Of a stretch of DNA of 64,000 bases, positions 44,575-51,654 are shown piece by piece. The position numbers and the translations under genes were made by a program. The stretch comes from JALSRD01 sp964476595 (GTDB lineage: Bacteria > Desulfobacterota > Desulfobacteria > Desulfobacterales > JALSRD01), in NCBI GenBank assembly GCA_964476595.1, contig CAYZCL010000053.1, positions 62,001 to 126,000 of the forward strand. Direction: 5' to 3'. The notes below the pieces were generated by a model that ran no database searches, was not told the origin of the DNA, and worked only from the letters and a program-made list of their open reading frames with translations. Within the stretch, counting starts at the first letter, position 1; each line of letters starts with the position of its first letter.

Positions 44575-44952
44575 ATGAAACTGCGCGTACCGGTATGGAT
44601 CACGGTCGCCCTTCTGGTGCTGGCCGGCGTGGGATGTTCTTTCATGAACGGACCCTCGGCCGTCCGCCTGGACACTCCGTCCCGGCACGTTGCCAACGGC
44701 ATGACGCTTCTGGACAATCAGAAGACCGATGCCGCGCTGCGCGAGTTCAGAAGGGCGTTGGAGCTGGATGCCACCTATTCGCCGGCCTGGGTGGGACTGG
44801 GCCTGGCGTACGGGCAGCAGGGGGACCCGGCCAAAGGCCTTACGCACCTCCGCAACGCCCGCAAGTACGCCCAGGGACCGGAACAGCAACGCCAGGTCGA
44901 GGAAGCCTACCGGCGCCTGCAGGCCATGCCGGCGGAACCCGGTAAAAACTGA
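44575..44952 (+). CDS. TPR-repeat lipoprotein
   Basis: 125 residues. A lipobox (VLAGVGC, Cys at about 21) follows a short hydrophobic signal, so it is probably an envelope lipoprotein. About two TPR-like helical pairs follow (VANGMTLLDNQKTDAALREF, YSPAWVGLGLAYGQQGDPAK). ACAGGAGGGAAG precedes the ATG. It lies 113 bp after the exported-protein gene and probably ends at the bidirectional stem-loop. Partner unknown. Confidence 0.82.
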   Translation: MKLRVPVWITVALLVLAGVGCSFMNGPSAVRLDTPSRHVANGMTLLDNQKTDAALREFRRALELDATYSPAWVGLGLAYGQQGDPAKGLTHLRNARKYAQGPEQQRQVEEAYRRLQAMPAEPGKN

Positions 44953-44953
44953 A

Positions 44954-44989
44954 ACACCGCTCCCCCCGGCAGCCCGGGAGGGGCGGTGT
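44954..44989. terminator. Bidirectional terminator between TPR lipoprotein and aminotransferase
   Basis: A 16-bp stem (44954-44969 with 44974-44989; one G-T wobble, one mismatch) with a 4-nt loop. On the minus strand it is followed by TTCAGTTTTT, a good intrinsic terminator for the aminotransferase gene; on the plus strand it directly follows the lipoprotein stop. Confidence 0.8.
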
Positions 44990-45040
44990 CGTCTCACGGC
45001 TTCGGAATCCGCCGCCGAAACTTCGATCGCCGGTTTCCCG

Positions 45041-46420
45041 CTAAAACTCGGACGAGCGGGAGACTTCGACGTCCGTGCTGACCGCTTCCCGGTCGCCGAC
45101 TTCCAGGGCCTTGTCCAGGATGGCCAGGGCCTCGTCGATCTGCTCCTCGGTGATGATCAGCGGCGGGGCGATCACCAGCGTGTCGTACCAGGCCGCCATG
45201 TACAGGCCGTTTTTCATGGCCTCGGCGGCGATCTTGCCGGTCATCAGCGGTTTGCCGCTCAACTTGTCGGCCTTGACGTCGAAAGGCTCCCGCGTCTCAC
45301 GGTTCTTGACGATTTCCAGCCCCCAGAAATGCCCCAGTCCCCGCACGTCGCCCACGCAGGGGTGCTTGGCGGCCACTTCGTAGAGTTTCTTCTTCAGATG
45401 GGCGGCGCCCCGCGCCAGCAGTCCCGAATCCACCAGTTTGCGGTACTCGGCCACGGCCGGCGGGATGGCGGCCAGGGTCAGGGCGTGGTAGGCGTAGGTG
45501 TGCCCGTGACAGAAAAATTCCTCCTCGAAGAAGTCGGCCACCTCGCGGGTGGCGGCCGTGATGCCCACCGGCGTGTAGGCCGAGGTGCAGCCCTTGGCCG
45601 TGGTCATGATGTCCGGCAGCACGTCCCAGTTGTCCATGGCAAAGGGCTTGCCGGTGCGGAACCAGCCGGTCATGACCTCGTCGGCGATGAGGAGCACGCC
45701 GTTCTCGTCGCAGATCCTGCGCACCAGCGGGAAATACTCGGGCGGCGGAACCAGGCGGCCGTTGGTGCCCACCACGGGCTCCAGGATGATGGCCGCCACG
45801 TTGCCCTCTTCCTTGATCATGTAGTCCAGGTAGCGCGCGCACTGCACCCGGCAGTCGGGGTATTCCAGGCCGAAGGGGCAGCGGTAGCAGTAGCAGTCCG
45901 GGGCGAAACGCACGCCGCCGATGGTGTAGCGCGCACGTTCGGCCGGCCCGCGCCGCGGGTCTCCGGTGAAGGCCAGCCCAGCCGGGGTGGCGCCGTGGTA
46001 GGAGTGGTAACGGGAAATGATCTTATAGGCCGGCGCCTTGGACTGGCGCACCATGATCAGGGCGCCGTCGTTGGCCTCGGTGCCCGAGGTCGAGAAAAAG
46101 AACTTGTCCAGCCCGGAGGGCATGATACCGCGCAGGGCTTCGACGGCTTCGATGGCCGACTCGGTGACGAACCCCGGCGCGACATAGGCCAGCTTTTCGG
46201 CCTGGCGCACGATGGCTTCGATGATGGCCGGGTTCTTGTGGCCCAGGTTGGAGCACATCAGCTGGGACGAAAAGTCGATGTAAGGTTTCCCGGCGGCGTC
46301 GTAGAAGTAGATCCCCTCGGCATCGGTCACCAGCATGGGGGATTTCCAGGCTTTCTGCCAGTTCCAGGTGCCGAAGGTGTGTTCGGCCGTTTCTTTTATT
46401 TTGCTTTGAACGTCCGTCAT
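45041..46420 (-). CDS. Class III aminotransferase (omega-amino acid:pyruvate/taurine type)
   Basis: 459 residues. PLP-binding Lys276 lies in TTAKGCTSAYTPVG; other class III marks are TSGTEANDGALIM, YHSYHGAT and LLIADEVMTGWFRTG (Asp contacting PLP). An insert with five Cys (176-194, CYCYRC and PDCRVQC) is characteristic of one subgroup and could bind metal. Family substrates include beta-alanine, taurine and 4-aminobutyrate with pyruvate. With mmsA in the same block, beta-alanine to malonate semialdehyde is the most coherent reading, but taurine cannot be excluded. Confidence 0.88.
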   Translation of the reverse strand: MTDVQSKIKETAEHTFGTWNWQKAWKSPMLVTDAEGIYFYDAAGKPYIDFSSQLMCSNLGHKNPAIIEAIVRQAEKLAYVAPGFVTESAIEAVEALRGIMPSGLDKFFFSTSGTEANDGALIMVRQSKAPAYKIISRYHSYHGATPAGLAFTGDPRRGPAERARYTIGGVRFAPDCYCYRCPFGLEYPDCRVQCARYLDYMIKEEGNVAAIILEPVVGTNGRLVPPPEYFPLVRRICDENGVLLIADEVMTGWFRTGKPFAMDNWDVLPDIMTTAKGCTSAYTPVGITAATREVADFFEEEFFCHGHTYAYHALTLAAIPPAVAEYRKLVDSGLLARGAAHLKKKLYEVAAKHPCVGDVRGLGHFWGLEIVKNRETREPFDVKADKLSGKPLMTGKIAAEAMKNGLYMAAWYDTLVIAPPLIITEEQIDEALAILDKALEVGDREAVSTDVEVSRSSEF

Positions 46421-46535
46421 GTTAAAATCCTCCTTTCAGGTGGCGCCGCCGTTGCTTCGCTCCCCGAACCCGCAGCCCGAGGCGCTGCCGGCAGCCTGTG
46501 CGATCCCGTTTGTTACCGACCAGGAGATTCAGACC

Positions 46536-46790
46536 ATGCGATTCTGTGCCAACCCCCGGTGCCGTTTCCACGCCTTCAAGGTAAAATCGGCTGACCAGCC
46601 GCTGGTGGTCAACACGCCTCCCGACTCCTCGGTGGAAGCCTGCGCCTGCAGGCAGATTCTCCATCACCACCCCTACCACGATCCCGCCGGCGGTCCCGGC
46701 GATGGGCCCGTGTATTTCTGCGACGTCTGTCACCAGGCCATCGAAATGGCGCTGCGGCAGGGGCTCAGACCGGCCGACGACGATCGGTGA
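46536..46790 (+). CDS. Small Cys/His-rich protein, function unknown
   Basis: 84 residues starting MRFCANPRCRFHAFKV. Cysteines at CANPRC, ACACRQ and YFCDVC, plus a HHHPYHD cluster, suggest one or two zinc (or iron) sites. CAGGAGATTC before the ATG at 46536 supports this start, rather than one further upstream. It is opposite in direction to both neighbours and ends 5 bp from the convergent ferritin-like gene. I do not recognise a family. Confidence 0.68.
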   Translation: MRFCANPRCRFHAFKVKSADQPLVVNTPPDSSVEACACRQILHHHPYHDPAGGPGDGPVYFCDVCHQAIEMALRQGLRPADDDR

Positions 46791-46795
46791 GCGGA

Positions 46796-47224
46796 CTACA
46801 GCTCCTGCAGTTTTGCGAGATGGGAGCGGTGCTTCTTGCCGACCAGCTTGAGGGCACGGGCGACTTCCGAGAGGGCCTTGAGCTTCTCGGCAGCTTCCGT
46901 GTAGTAGCGCTGGGCACGTTCCTCGAGGCGCCGGGCGGTCTCCAGGGCCTGGGCGGCGTCCATGCGGTCGGCGCCCTCGGACGAAACGATGAAGCTGTCG
47001 CGGGTGAAGCCCCGGATCTGCTCCAGGATCATCTCGGTGACGTTTTCCCGCCGGGTGCGCTGGATGTTCTTGATGTTCTTGGCGGCATCTTTGGCGAATT
47101 GCCCGAACAGGTCACGAAATTCGGCACAGGCCTCGTTGGCCGCGGCGGCCGTGTAGAAATCCCTGTCCTGGGTTTCGATCTGTTCAGCAAAGTTGAGAAT
47201 GCTTCCGAAATTGATTAACGGCAT
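46796..47224 (-). CDS. Ferritin-like (rubrerythrin-fold) protein without di-iron ligands
   Basis: 142 residues, four predicted helices in a ferritin/rubrerythrin-like order: FAEQIETQDRDFYTAAAANE, then LFGQFAKDAAKNIKNIQ, then EERAQRYYTEAAEKLK, then LVGKKHRSHLAKLQEL. At the positions where EExxH is expected, helix 2 reads KDAAK and helix 4 reads KKHRS, so the iron site appears lost. It may be a structural or regulatory member. It lies 75 bp after mmsA with a stem-loop between. Confidence 0.75.
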   Translation of the reverse strand: MPLINFGSILNFAEQIETQDRDFYTAAAANEACAEFRDLFGQFAKDAAKNIKNIQRTRRENVTEMILEQIRGFTRDSFIVSSEGADRMDAAQALETARRLEERAQRYYTEAAEKLKALSEVARALKLVGKKHRSHLAKLQEL

Positions 47225-47244
47225 GTGTTTCTCCCGTGTGCAGG

Positions 47245-47275
47245 CGCCGGCAGCACGACCCGCGGACTGCCGGCG
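47245..47275 (-). terminator. Stem-loop after mmsA
   Basis: CGCCGGCAG/CTGCCGGCG, 9-bp perfect arms (47245-47253, 47267-47275) with a 13-nt loop, starting 24 nt after the mmsA stop on the minus strand. No T-run, so more likely a 3' stabiliser or processing site than a terminator. Confidence 0.5.
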
Positions 47276-47299
47276 GCCTGATAAGGACAGTGATTGCGC

Positions 47300-48754
47300 C
47301 TAGAACCAGCGTTCGATGACGACTTTGGTGTCGGTGAAGAACTGGAAGATCTCCTGGCCGTGACCCTTGATGTCGCCGAACATGGAGTTGCCGGCCCCGC
47401 CGAAGGGGAAGAAGCTCATGGGCGCGGCGATACCGATGTTGATGCCCACCATGCTGGGCTTGACGCGGTATTTGAACTCCCGCACCACGCCGCCGTTCTG
47501 GGTGTAGATGCAGGCCGCATTGGCGAAACCGCGGGTGTTGATCAGGTCGATGACATCGTCCAGGCTGCCGGCCCGCACCGTGCTGACCACCGGTCCGAAG
47601 ATCTCCTCCCGGGCAATGGTCATGTTGGGGGTCACGCGGTCGAAGATGGTGGGGCCCACGAAAAACCCGTTGGGCAGTTCCGGCACCGTGAAGTTGCGGC
47701 CATCAAGGATCAGTTCGGCACCCTCTTCGATACCCTTTTCGATGTATCCCAGCACGCGGTCGCGGTGGGCGGCGCTGACCACCGGCCCCATGGCCGTCTG
47801 CTCGTCCAGGCCGTCGCCGACTTTCATGGCCTTGGCGGCGGCGGTGAATTTCTCCAGCAGTTCGTCGGCGATGTCGCCCACGGGCACCAGGACCGAGCCC
47901 GACAGGCAGCGCTGGCCGGAGCAGCCGAAGAAGGAGGTGATCAGGGAAGGCATGGCCTCGTCCAGCTTGGCGTCCGGCATGATGGCCACGATGTTCTTGG
48001 CGCCGCCCAGGGCCTGGACGCGCTTGCCGGTTTCACCGCAGCGCTGGTAGATGTACCGGGCCGTGGGGGTGGAGCCCACGAAGGAGATGCCCTCGATGTC
48101 GGGGTGGTCCAGCAGCGCGTTGACCACGTCGCGGGAGCCGTGCACCATGTTGACCACGCCCTCGGGCAGGCCGATTTCATCCACGATCTCGAAGATCTTG
48201 GTCTGGGTCATGGGCACCTGTTCCGAAGGCTTGACGATGAAGGTGTTACCCGTGACGATGGCGTAGGGCAGGAACCACCAGGCCACCATGGCCGGGAAGT
48301 TGTAGGGCACGATGGCCGCAAACACGCCCATGGGCTGGCGGTGTCCGTAGCAGTCGATGCCCTTGGCGATGTCTTCCAGCGTATAGCCGGTCATCAGGGT
48401 GGTCACGCCGGTGGCGTGCTCGACGTTTTCGATCATGCGCCGCACCTCGCCGCGGGCCTCGTCGATGGCCTTGCCCTGCTCGCGGGTGAGAGTCCTGGCG
48501 ATGTCCTCGAAATTCTCTTCAAAGGCGTCCTTGAGGCGGAACAGGTAACGCGCCCGGCTCAGCGGCGGCGTGGTGCGCCATTCCCAGAAGGCCTCTTTGG
48601 CGGCCTTGACGGCGGCGTCGACGTCTTCCTTGGTGCTGTAAGCAACGCTGGCGATTTTCTCGCCCGTGGCCGGGCACCAGACGTCACCGATGGTGGTCGA
48701 GGCCGAATCTACCCATTCACCGTTGATGTAATTTTTTACCCGGGTGATGGTCAT
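47300..48754 (-). CDS. mmsA: CoA-acylating (methyl)malonate-semialdehyde dehydrogenase
   Basis: 484 residues of the aldehyde dehydrogenase family. The MMSDH-specific start (KNYINGEWVDSAST, VWCPATGEKIASV), NFPAMVAWWFLPYAI, GGAKNIVAIMPDA and the catalytic Cys in FFGCSGQRCLSGSV identify MmsA, which converts malonate or methylmalonate semialdehyde plus CoA and NAD to acetyl- or propionyl-CoA, CO2 and NADH. Serves beta-alanine and valine catabolism. AAGGAGAT precedes the ATG at 48754. Divergent from an Lrp-type regulator. Confidence 0.94.
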   Translation of the reverse strand: MTITRVKNYINGEWVDSASTTIGDVWCPATGEKIASVAYSTKEDVDAAVKAAKEAFWEWRTTPPLSRARYLFRLKDAFEENFEDIARTLTREQGKAIDEARGEVRRMIENVEHATGVTTLMTGYTLEDIAKGIDCYGHRQPMGVFAAIVPYNFPAMVAWWFLPYAIVTGNTFIVKPSEQVPMTQTKIFEIVDEIGLPEGVVNMVHGSRDVVNALLDHPDIEGISFVGSTPTARYIYQRCGETGKRVQALGGAKNIVAIMPDAKLDEAMPSLITSFFGCSGQRCLSGSVLVPVGDIADELLEKFTAAAKAMKVGDGLDEQTAMGPVVSAAHRDRVLGYIEKGIEEGAELILDGRNFTVPELPNGFFVGPTIFDRVTPNMTIAREEIFGPVVSTVRAGSLDDVIDLINTRGFANAACIYTQNGGVVREFKYRVKPSMVGINIGIAAPMSFFPFGGAGNSMFGDIKGHGQEIFQFFTDTKVVIERWF

Positions 48755-48871
48755 AACTGCATCTCCTTTCAAAAGTCCGTGGAATTTTACACATGCGGTC
48801 TCAGCGGCCCGCGGTCTGCCCGCAATGGTCGCTCCGTCTCGCTAAGGGAAATACGGGATAACGGTGGAGTA

Positions 48872-48962
48872 TGTCAACAAAAAACGTGGCTGATGCGACG
48901 AAAACCGTCATTATTTTTTAAAATAAACACGAATATTGACAAAAAAGCCCCGATTTTCTAAT
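48872..48962. promoter_or_regulatory. Divergent mmsA/lrp control region with AT palindrome
   Basis: TTATTTT-TT-AAAATAA (48911-48926) is a perfect AT-rich inverted repeat, in a long AT-rich patch that contrasts with the GC-rich surroundings. For mmsA, TTGACA (minus, 48877-48872) is a good -35 with only a weak -10. For the regulator, TTGACA (48936-48941) and TCTAAT (48957-48962) are separated by 15 bp. AT-rich sites between divergent genes are typical Lrp/AsnC targets. Confidence 0.55.
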
Positions 48963-49023
48963 TTGGGGTACGAGGTTGAGAACGAAAAGACGAAGCCGAC
49001 AATCACAGGGAAGGGGAAAGCCG

Positions 49024-49512
49024 ATGGCCAGTGGCAACGCCAGGGGACGGAGGAAGAAGATCGACCACATCGACCGCCAGATGATCCGGCTGCTGCAGAA
49101 GGACGGCCGCATCTCCAACACCGATCTGGCCAAACGGATCGGCATTTCGGAAGCCACCGCCCGCTCGCGGCTCAACCGCCTCATCAAGGAAGAATACATC
49201 CAGATTGTTGCCGTGAGCAATCCCATCAAACTGGGTTTCGAGATCGTGGGCTCCATCCGCTTTCACGTCAACATCAAGAAGATGGACGCGATCACCGAAG
49301 AGCTCCGGAAACTCAAACCCCTGTGGTTCATCGTTCACACCACCGGCGGCACCGACATCGTCACGGAGTTCATCGTGGAGTCGCTCTCGGAGCTCAACGA
49401 CCTGCTGTTCAACAAGATCAACCAGATCGACGGCATCTACCGCACGGAGACCTCGCTGTTCCTGCAGTACGTCAAGCGACAGTACGACTGGGGGACGGGA
49501 AAAGAAGAGTAA
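49024..49512 (+). CDS. Lrp/AsnC-family transcriptional regulator
   Basis: 162 residues. The N-terminal winged helix starts IDHIDRQMIRLLQKDGRISNTDLAKRIGISEATARSR (blocks at 11-47), with the recognition helix ISEATARSRLNRLIKE. The C-terminal RAM ligand-binding domain follows (LGFEIVGSIRFHV, HTTGGTDIVTEFIVES). An Arg/Lys-rich N-terminal tail precedes the HTH. The ATG at 49024 has AAGGGGAA upstream. Position makes mmsA and its own gene the likely targets; an amino acid or degradation intermediate is the likely effector. Confidence 0.92.
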   Translation: MASGNARGRRKKIDHIDRQMIRLLQKDGRISNTDLAKRIGISEATARSRLNRLIKEEYIQIVAVSNPIKLGFEIVGSIRFHVNIKKMDAITEELRKLKPLWFIVHTTGGTDIVTEFIVESLSELNDLLFNKINQIDGIYRTETSLFLQYVKRQYDWGTGKEE

Positions 49513-49944
49513 TCACCGATCATCGGAAGCCGACACCCGGCCGCGGAGTTTCTTGATGCGGCTGCGGTGTTTCTTGCGGGCCAGGACACGGGTCCGGGCG
49601 GCGCGGCTGGGACGCGTGGGGATGCGCTTTGCGGGTGTCCGGGCCGCGGCCCGCACCAACACCGCCAGCCGCTCGAGGGCGTCGCGGCGGTTCTGTTCCT
49701 GGCTGCGGAAACGCCGGGCGTGAATGATCAGCACACCGTCGGCCGTCATGCGCCGGCCGGCGATGCGCCGCAGGCGCCGGCGCACGTCGGGCGGCAGGGA
49801 CGGGGAGCGGGCGGCGTCGAAACGCAGCTGCACGGCCGTGGCCACCTTGTTGACGTTCTGCCCGCCGGGGCCCGAGGCGCGCACGAAGGACAGCTCGATT
49901 TCGTCGTCCCCGATGGCGATGCGCGGTGTGACGGTGAGCGTCAC
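49513..49944 (-). CDS. arfB: Alternative ribosome-rescue factor ArfB (YaeJ-like)
   Basis: 143 residues, the length of E. coli ArfB (140). The catalytic GGQ loop lies in RASGPGGQNVNKV and the basic C-terminal tail (RPSRAARTRVLARKKHRSRI) that enters the empty mRNA channel is present. It hydrolyses peptidyl-tRNA on stalled ribosomes. The GTG at 49944 overlaps the upstream stop by 4 bp (GTGA), which decides the start. Its stop is directly adjacent to the convergent regulator stop. Confidence 0.92.
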   Translation of the reverse strand: MTLTVTPRIAIGDDEIELSFVRASGPGGQNVNKVATAVQLRFDAARSPSLPPDVRRRLRRIAGRRMTADGVLIIHARRFRSQEQNRRDALERLAVLVRAAARTPAKRIPTRPSRAARTRVLARKKHRSRIKKLRGRVSASDDR

Positions 49945-50168
49945 CGGGCGGCTTCCAGGCGCTGCTTCAGGTCGGCTACGAAACGGCTGCGGGTCTCCGG
50001 GTCGCTTTTGATACACTCCTTGACTTCCTTCCAGGTGGGCGAGCAGTTCTTGTACTCGACATCCACCATCTCGTGAATGATGCGGTCGACCGCCTGCTTG
50101 TTGTTCTTATCCACCGTGATGCCGGCCTCTTCCAGAACGTCTTTCATCCAACGGAAATAACAGGACAT
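49941..50168 (-). CDS. Small conserved-looking protein, function unknown
   Basis: 75 residues starting MSCYFRWMKDVLEEAGITV. It has Cys at 3, a helix with Trp/Met, and then KNKQAVDRIIHEMVDVEYKNCSPTWKEV-like sequence (in two blocks) with a second Cys pair region. GGAGGT precedes the ATG at 50168. The 4-bp overlap with arfB implies coupled translation. No family recognised; possibly a metal-binding or regulatory small protein. Confidence 0.7.
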   Translation of the reverse strand: MSCYFRWMKDVLEEAGITVDKNNKQAVDRIIHEMVDVEYKNCSPTWKEVKECIKSDPETRSRFVADLKQRLEAAR

Positions 50169-50297
50169 GCAGTACCTCCCTGTACAGGTAAGCGGTTCTC
50201 GGTCATCGAATGGATCGTCATGGAGCCAGCATAGCGCAAAGCCCGATCCCCTGCAACGCAGACGCACCCGTCCTGCACCGCCCGGCTGCGTTTGAGG

Positions 50298-50316
50298 CAC
50301 CCGCTTGTGGCGGGTG
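50298..50316 (-). terminator. Stem-loop downstream of msrAB
   Basis: CACCCGC/GCGGGTG, 7-bp perfect stem with a 5-nt loop, about 50 nt after the msrAB stop on the minus strand. No T-run on either strand. Confidence 0.35.
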
Positions 50317-50365
50317 GTTGCCTGCGACTGTCCCGGTCTTTTTCGTTTCGGCCCCGGGCGCTTCC

Positions 50366-51472
50366 CTATTTGAACAGATCCACGAACTCCCCGTAGCCCT
50401 CTTTTTCGAGGTCCGCGGCGGGGATGAAACGCAGAGCGGCCGAGTTGATGCAGTAACGCAGGCCGGTGGGTGCCGGGCCGTCTTCGAACAGGTGGCCCAG
50501 GTGCGAGTCGCCGTGGCGGCTGCGCACCTCGGTGCGCACCATGAAAAAGCGCGTGTCCTTTTTCTCCACGATGTTTTCCGGCGCCAGGGGGCGGAAAAAG
50601 CTGGGCCAGCCGCTGCCCGAGCCGAACTTGTCCCGGGAGCTGAAGAGCGGTTCACCGGAAACCACGTCCACGTAGATGCCTTCGGCCTTGTTGTCCCAGT
50701 AGGCGTTGTCGAAGGGCGGTTCGGTGCCTTCCTCCTGGGTGACCTTGTACTGCAGGGGCGTCAGCCGGCTGCGCAGTTCCGCCTCCGGCGGCCGGGTGTA
50801 GCGGCCGCCGGGCTGCGCGCCCGCGTCGGACGGGGTCTCGCCCCACACTTTTTTCAGAAAACGGTCGCGGCCTGAGTTCATGCGGTAGAAGCGGTACCGC
50901 AGCGGGTTGATGCGGTAATAGTCCTGGTGGTAGTCTTCGGCCGGATAGAAGGCGTCCAGTTCCAGGATCTCGGTGACTACCGGCCGGTCGAAACGGCCGC
51001 TGGCCTCCAGTTGCCGTTTGGACGCGAGGGCCTCCCGGCGCTGGACTTCATTTTTATAGAAGATCGCCGTACGGTACTGGGGTCCCCGGTCGACGAACTG
51101 CCCATCGGGATCGGTGGGGTCCACGTGGCGCCAGAACACCTCCAGCAACTGCCGGTAGGACACCCGCGCCGGGTCGTAGCGCACCCGCACGGCTTCCAGG
51201 TGTCCGGTCTGCCCCGAGGAAACCTCCCGATAGGTGGGGTTTTCACGTCGACCGCCGGTGTAGCCCGAGATGACCTCGTTTACACCGCCGACTTTTTCGA
51301 AATCGGCCTCCACACACCAGAAACAGCCGCCGGCGAAGACGGCCTCTTCCAGTGTCGCCGCTTGTTTGTCCATGGCCTTCTCCGTTTTTGCCTGGGGTCC
51401 CTCGACGCGCTGACAGGCGGCCAGCATCACCAGGGCCAGGATGATCGAGATCGTATGCGTGATGGGTTTCAT
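50366..51472 (-). CDS. msrAB: Bifunctional methionine sulfoxide reductase MsrA-MsrB, lipoprotein
   Basis: 368 residues. A lipobox (VMLAAC, Cys about 20) predicts a lipoprotein facing the periplasm. The MsrA domain has the catalytic FAGGCFWCVE motif; the C-terminal MsrB domain has FGSGSGWPSFF and the catalytic Cys in RYCINSAALRF. The MsrB lacks the CxxC pairs of the zinc form. It reduces both S- and R-methionine sulfoxide, protecting envelope proteins. The ATG at 51472 has GGGAGG upstream. Confidence 0.94.
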   Translation of the reverse strand: MKPITHTISIILALVMLAACQRVEGPQAKTEKAMDKQAATLEEAVFAGGCFWCVEADFEKVGGVNEVISGYTGGRRENPTYREVSSGQTGHLEAVRVRYDPARVSYRQLLEVFWRHVDPTDPDGQFVDRGPQYRTAIFYKNEVQRREALASKRQLEASGRFDRPVVTEILELDAFYPAEDYHQDYYRINPLRYRFYRMNSGRDRFLKKVWGETPSDAGAQPGGRYTRPPEAELRSRLTPLQYKVTQEEGTEPPFDNAYWDNKAEGIYVDVVSGEPLFSSRDKFGSGSGWPSFFRPLAPENIVEKKDTRFFMVRTEVRSRHGDSHLGHLFEDGPAPTGLRYCINSAALRFIPAADLEKEGYGEFVDLFK

Positions 51473-51546
51473 GGTGCCTCCCTGTCCACACAAGGTAATG
51501 ACGGATAACCGCTTGGCAAGAGCGGACGACGGCCTCCTGAAACTGC

Positions 51547-51574
51547 TTGCAGATCTATCGGAACTGATTATAAT
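51547..51574 (+). promoter_or_regulatory. Promoter of the glgPAB operon
   Basis: TTGCAG (51547-51552), a 16-bp spacer and a perfect TATAAT (51569-51574). The start would lie near 51581, 74 nt before the ATG at 51655. Confidence 0.65.
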
Positions 51575-51654
51575 GGTGCCTCGTTACCAGTGGCTGCCGT
51601 GGAAAACAATTGGATCCCGGCAGCCCATAACTTTTCCGGGGAGAGACCGCATTC

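Noticed and set aside
47294..48961. 555-codon frame opposite mmsA
   Set aside because: mmsA is unmistakable on the other strand; the antisense product has no recognisable motif.
50366..51472. Selenocysteine in MsrAB (common in some anaerobes)
   Set aside because: Both catalytic positions are ordinary Cys codons and there is no in-frame TGA in the gene.
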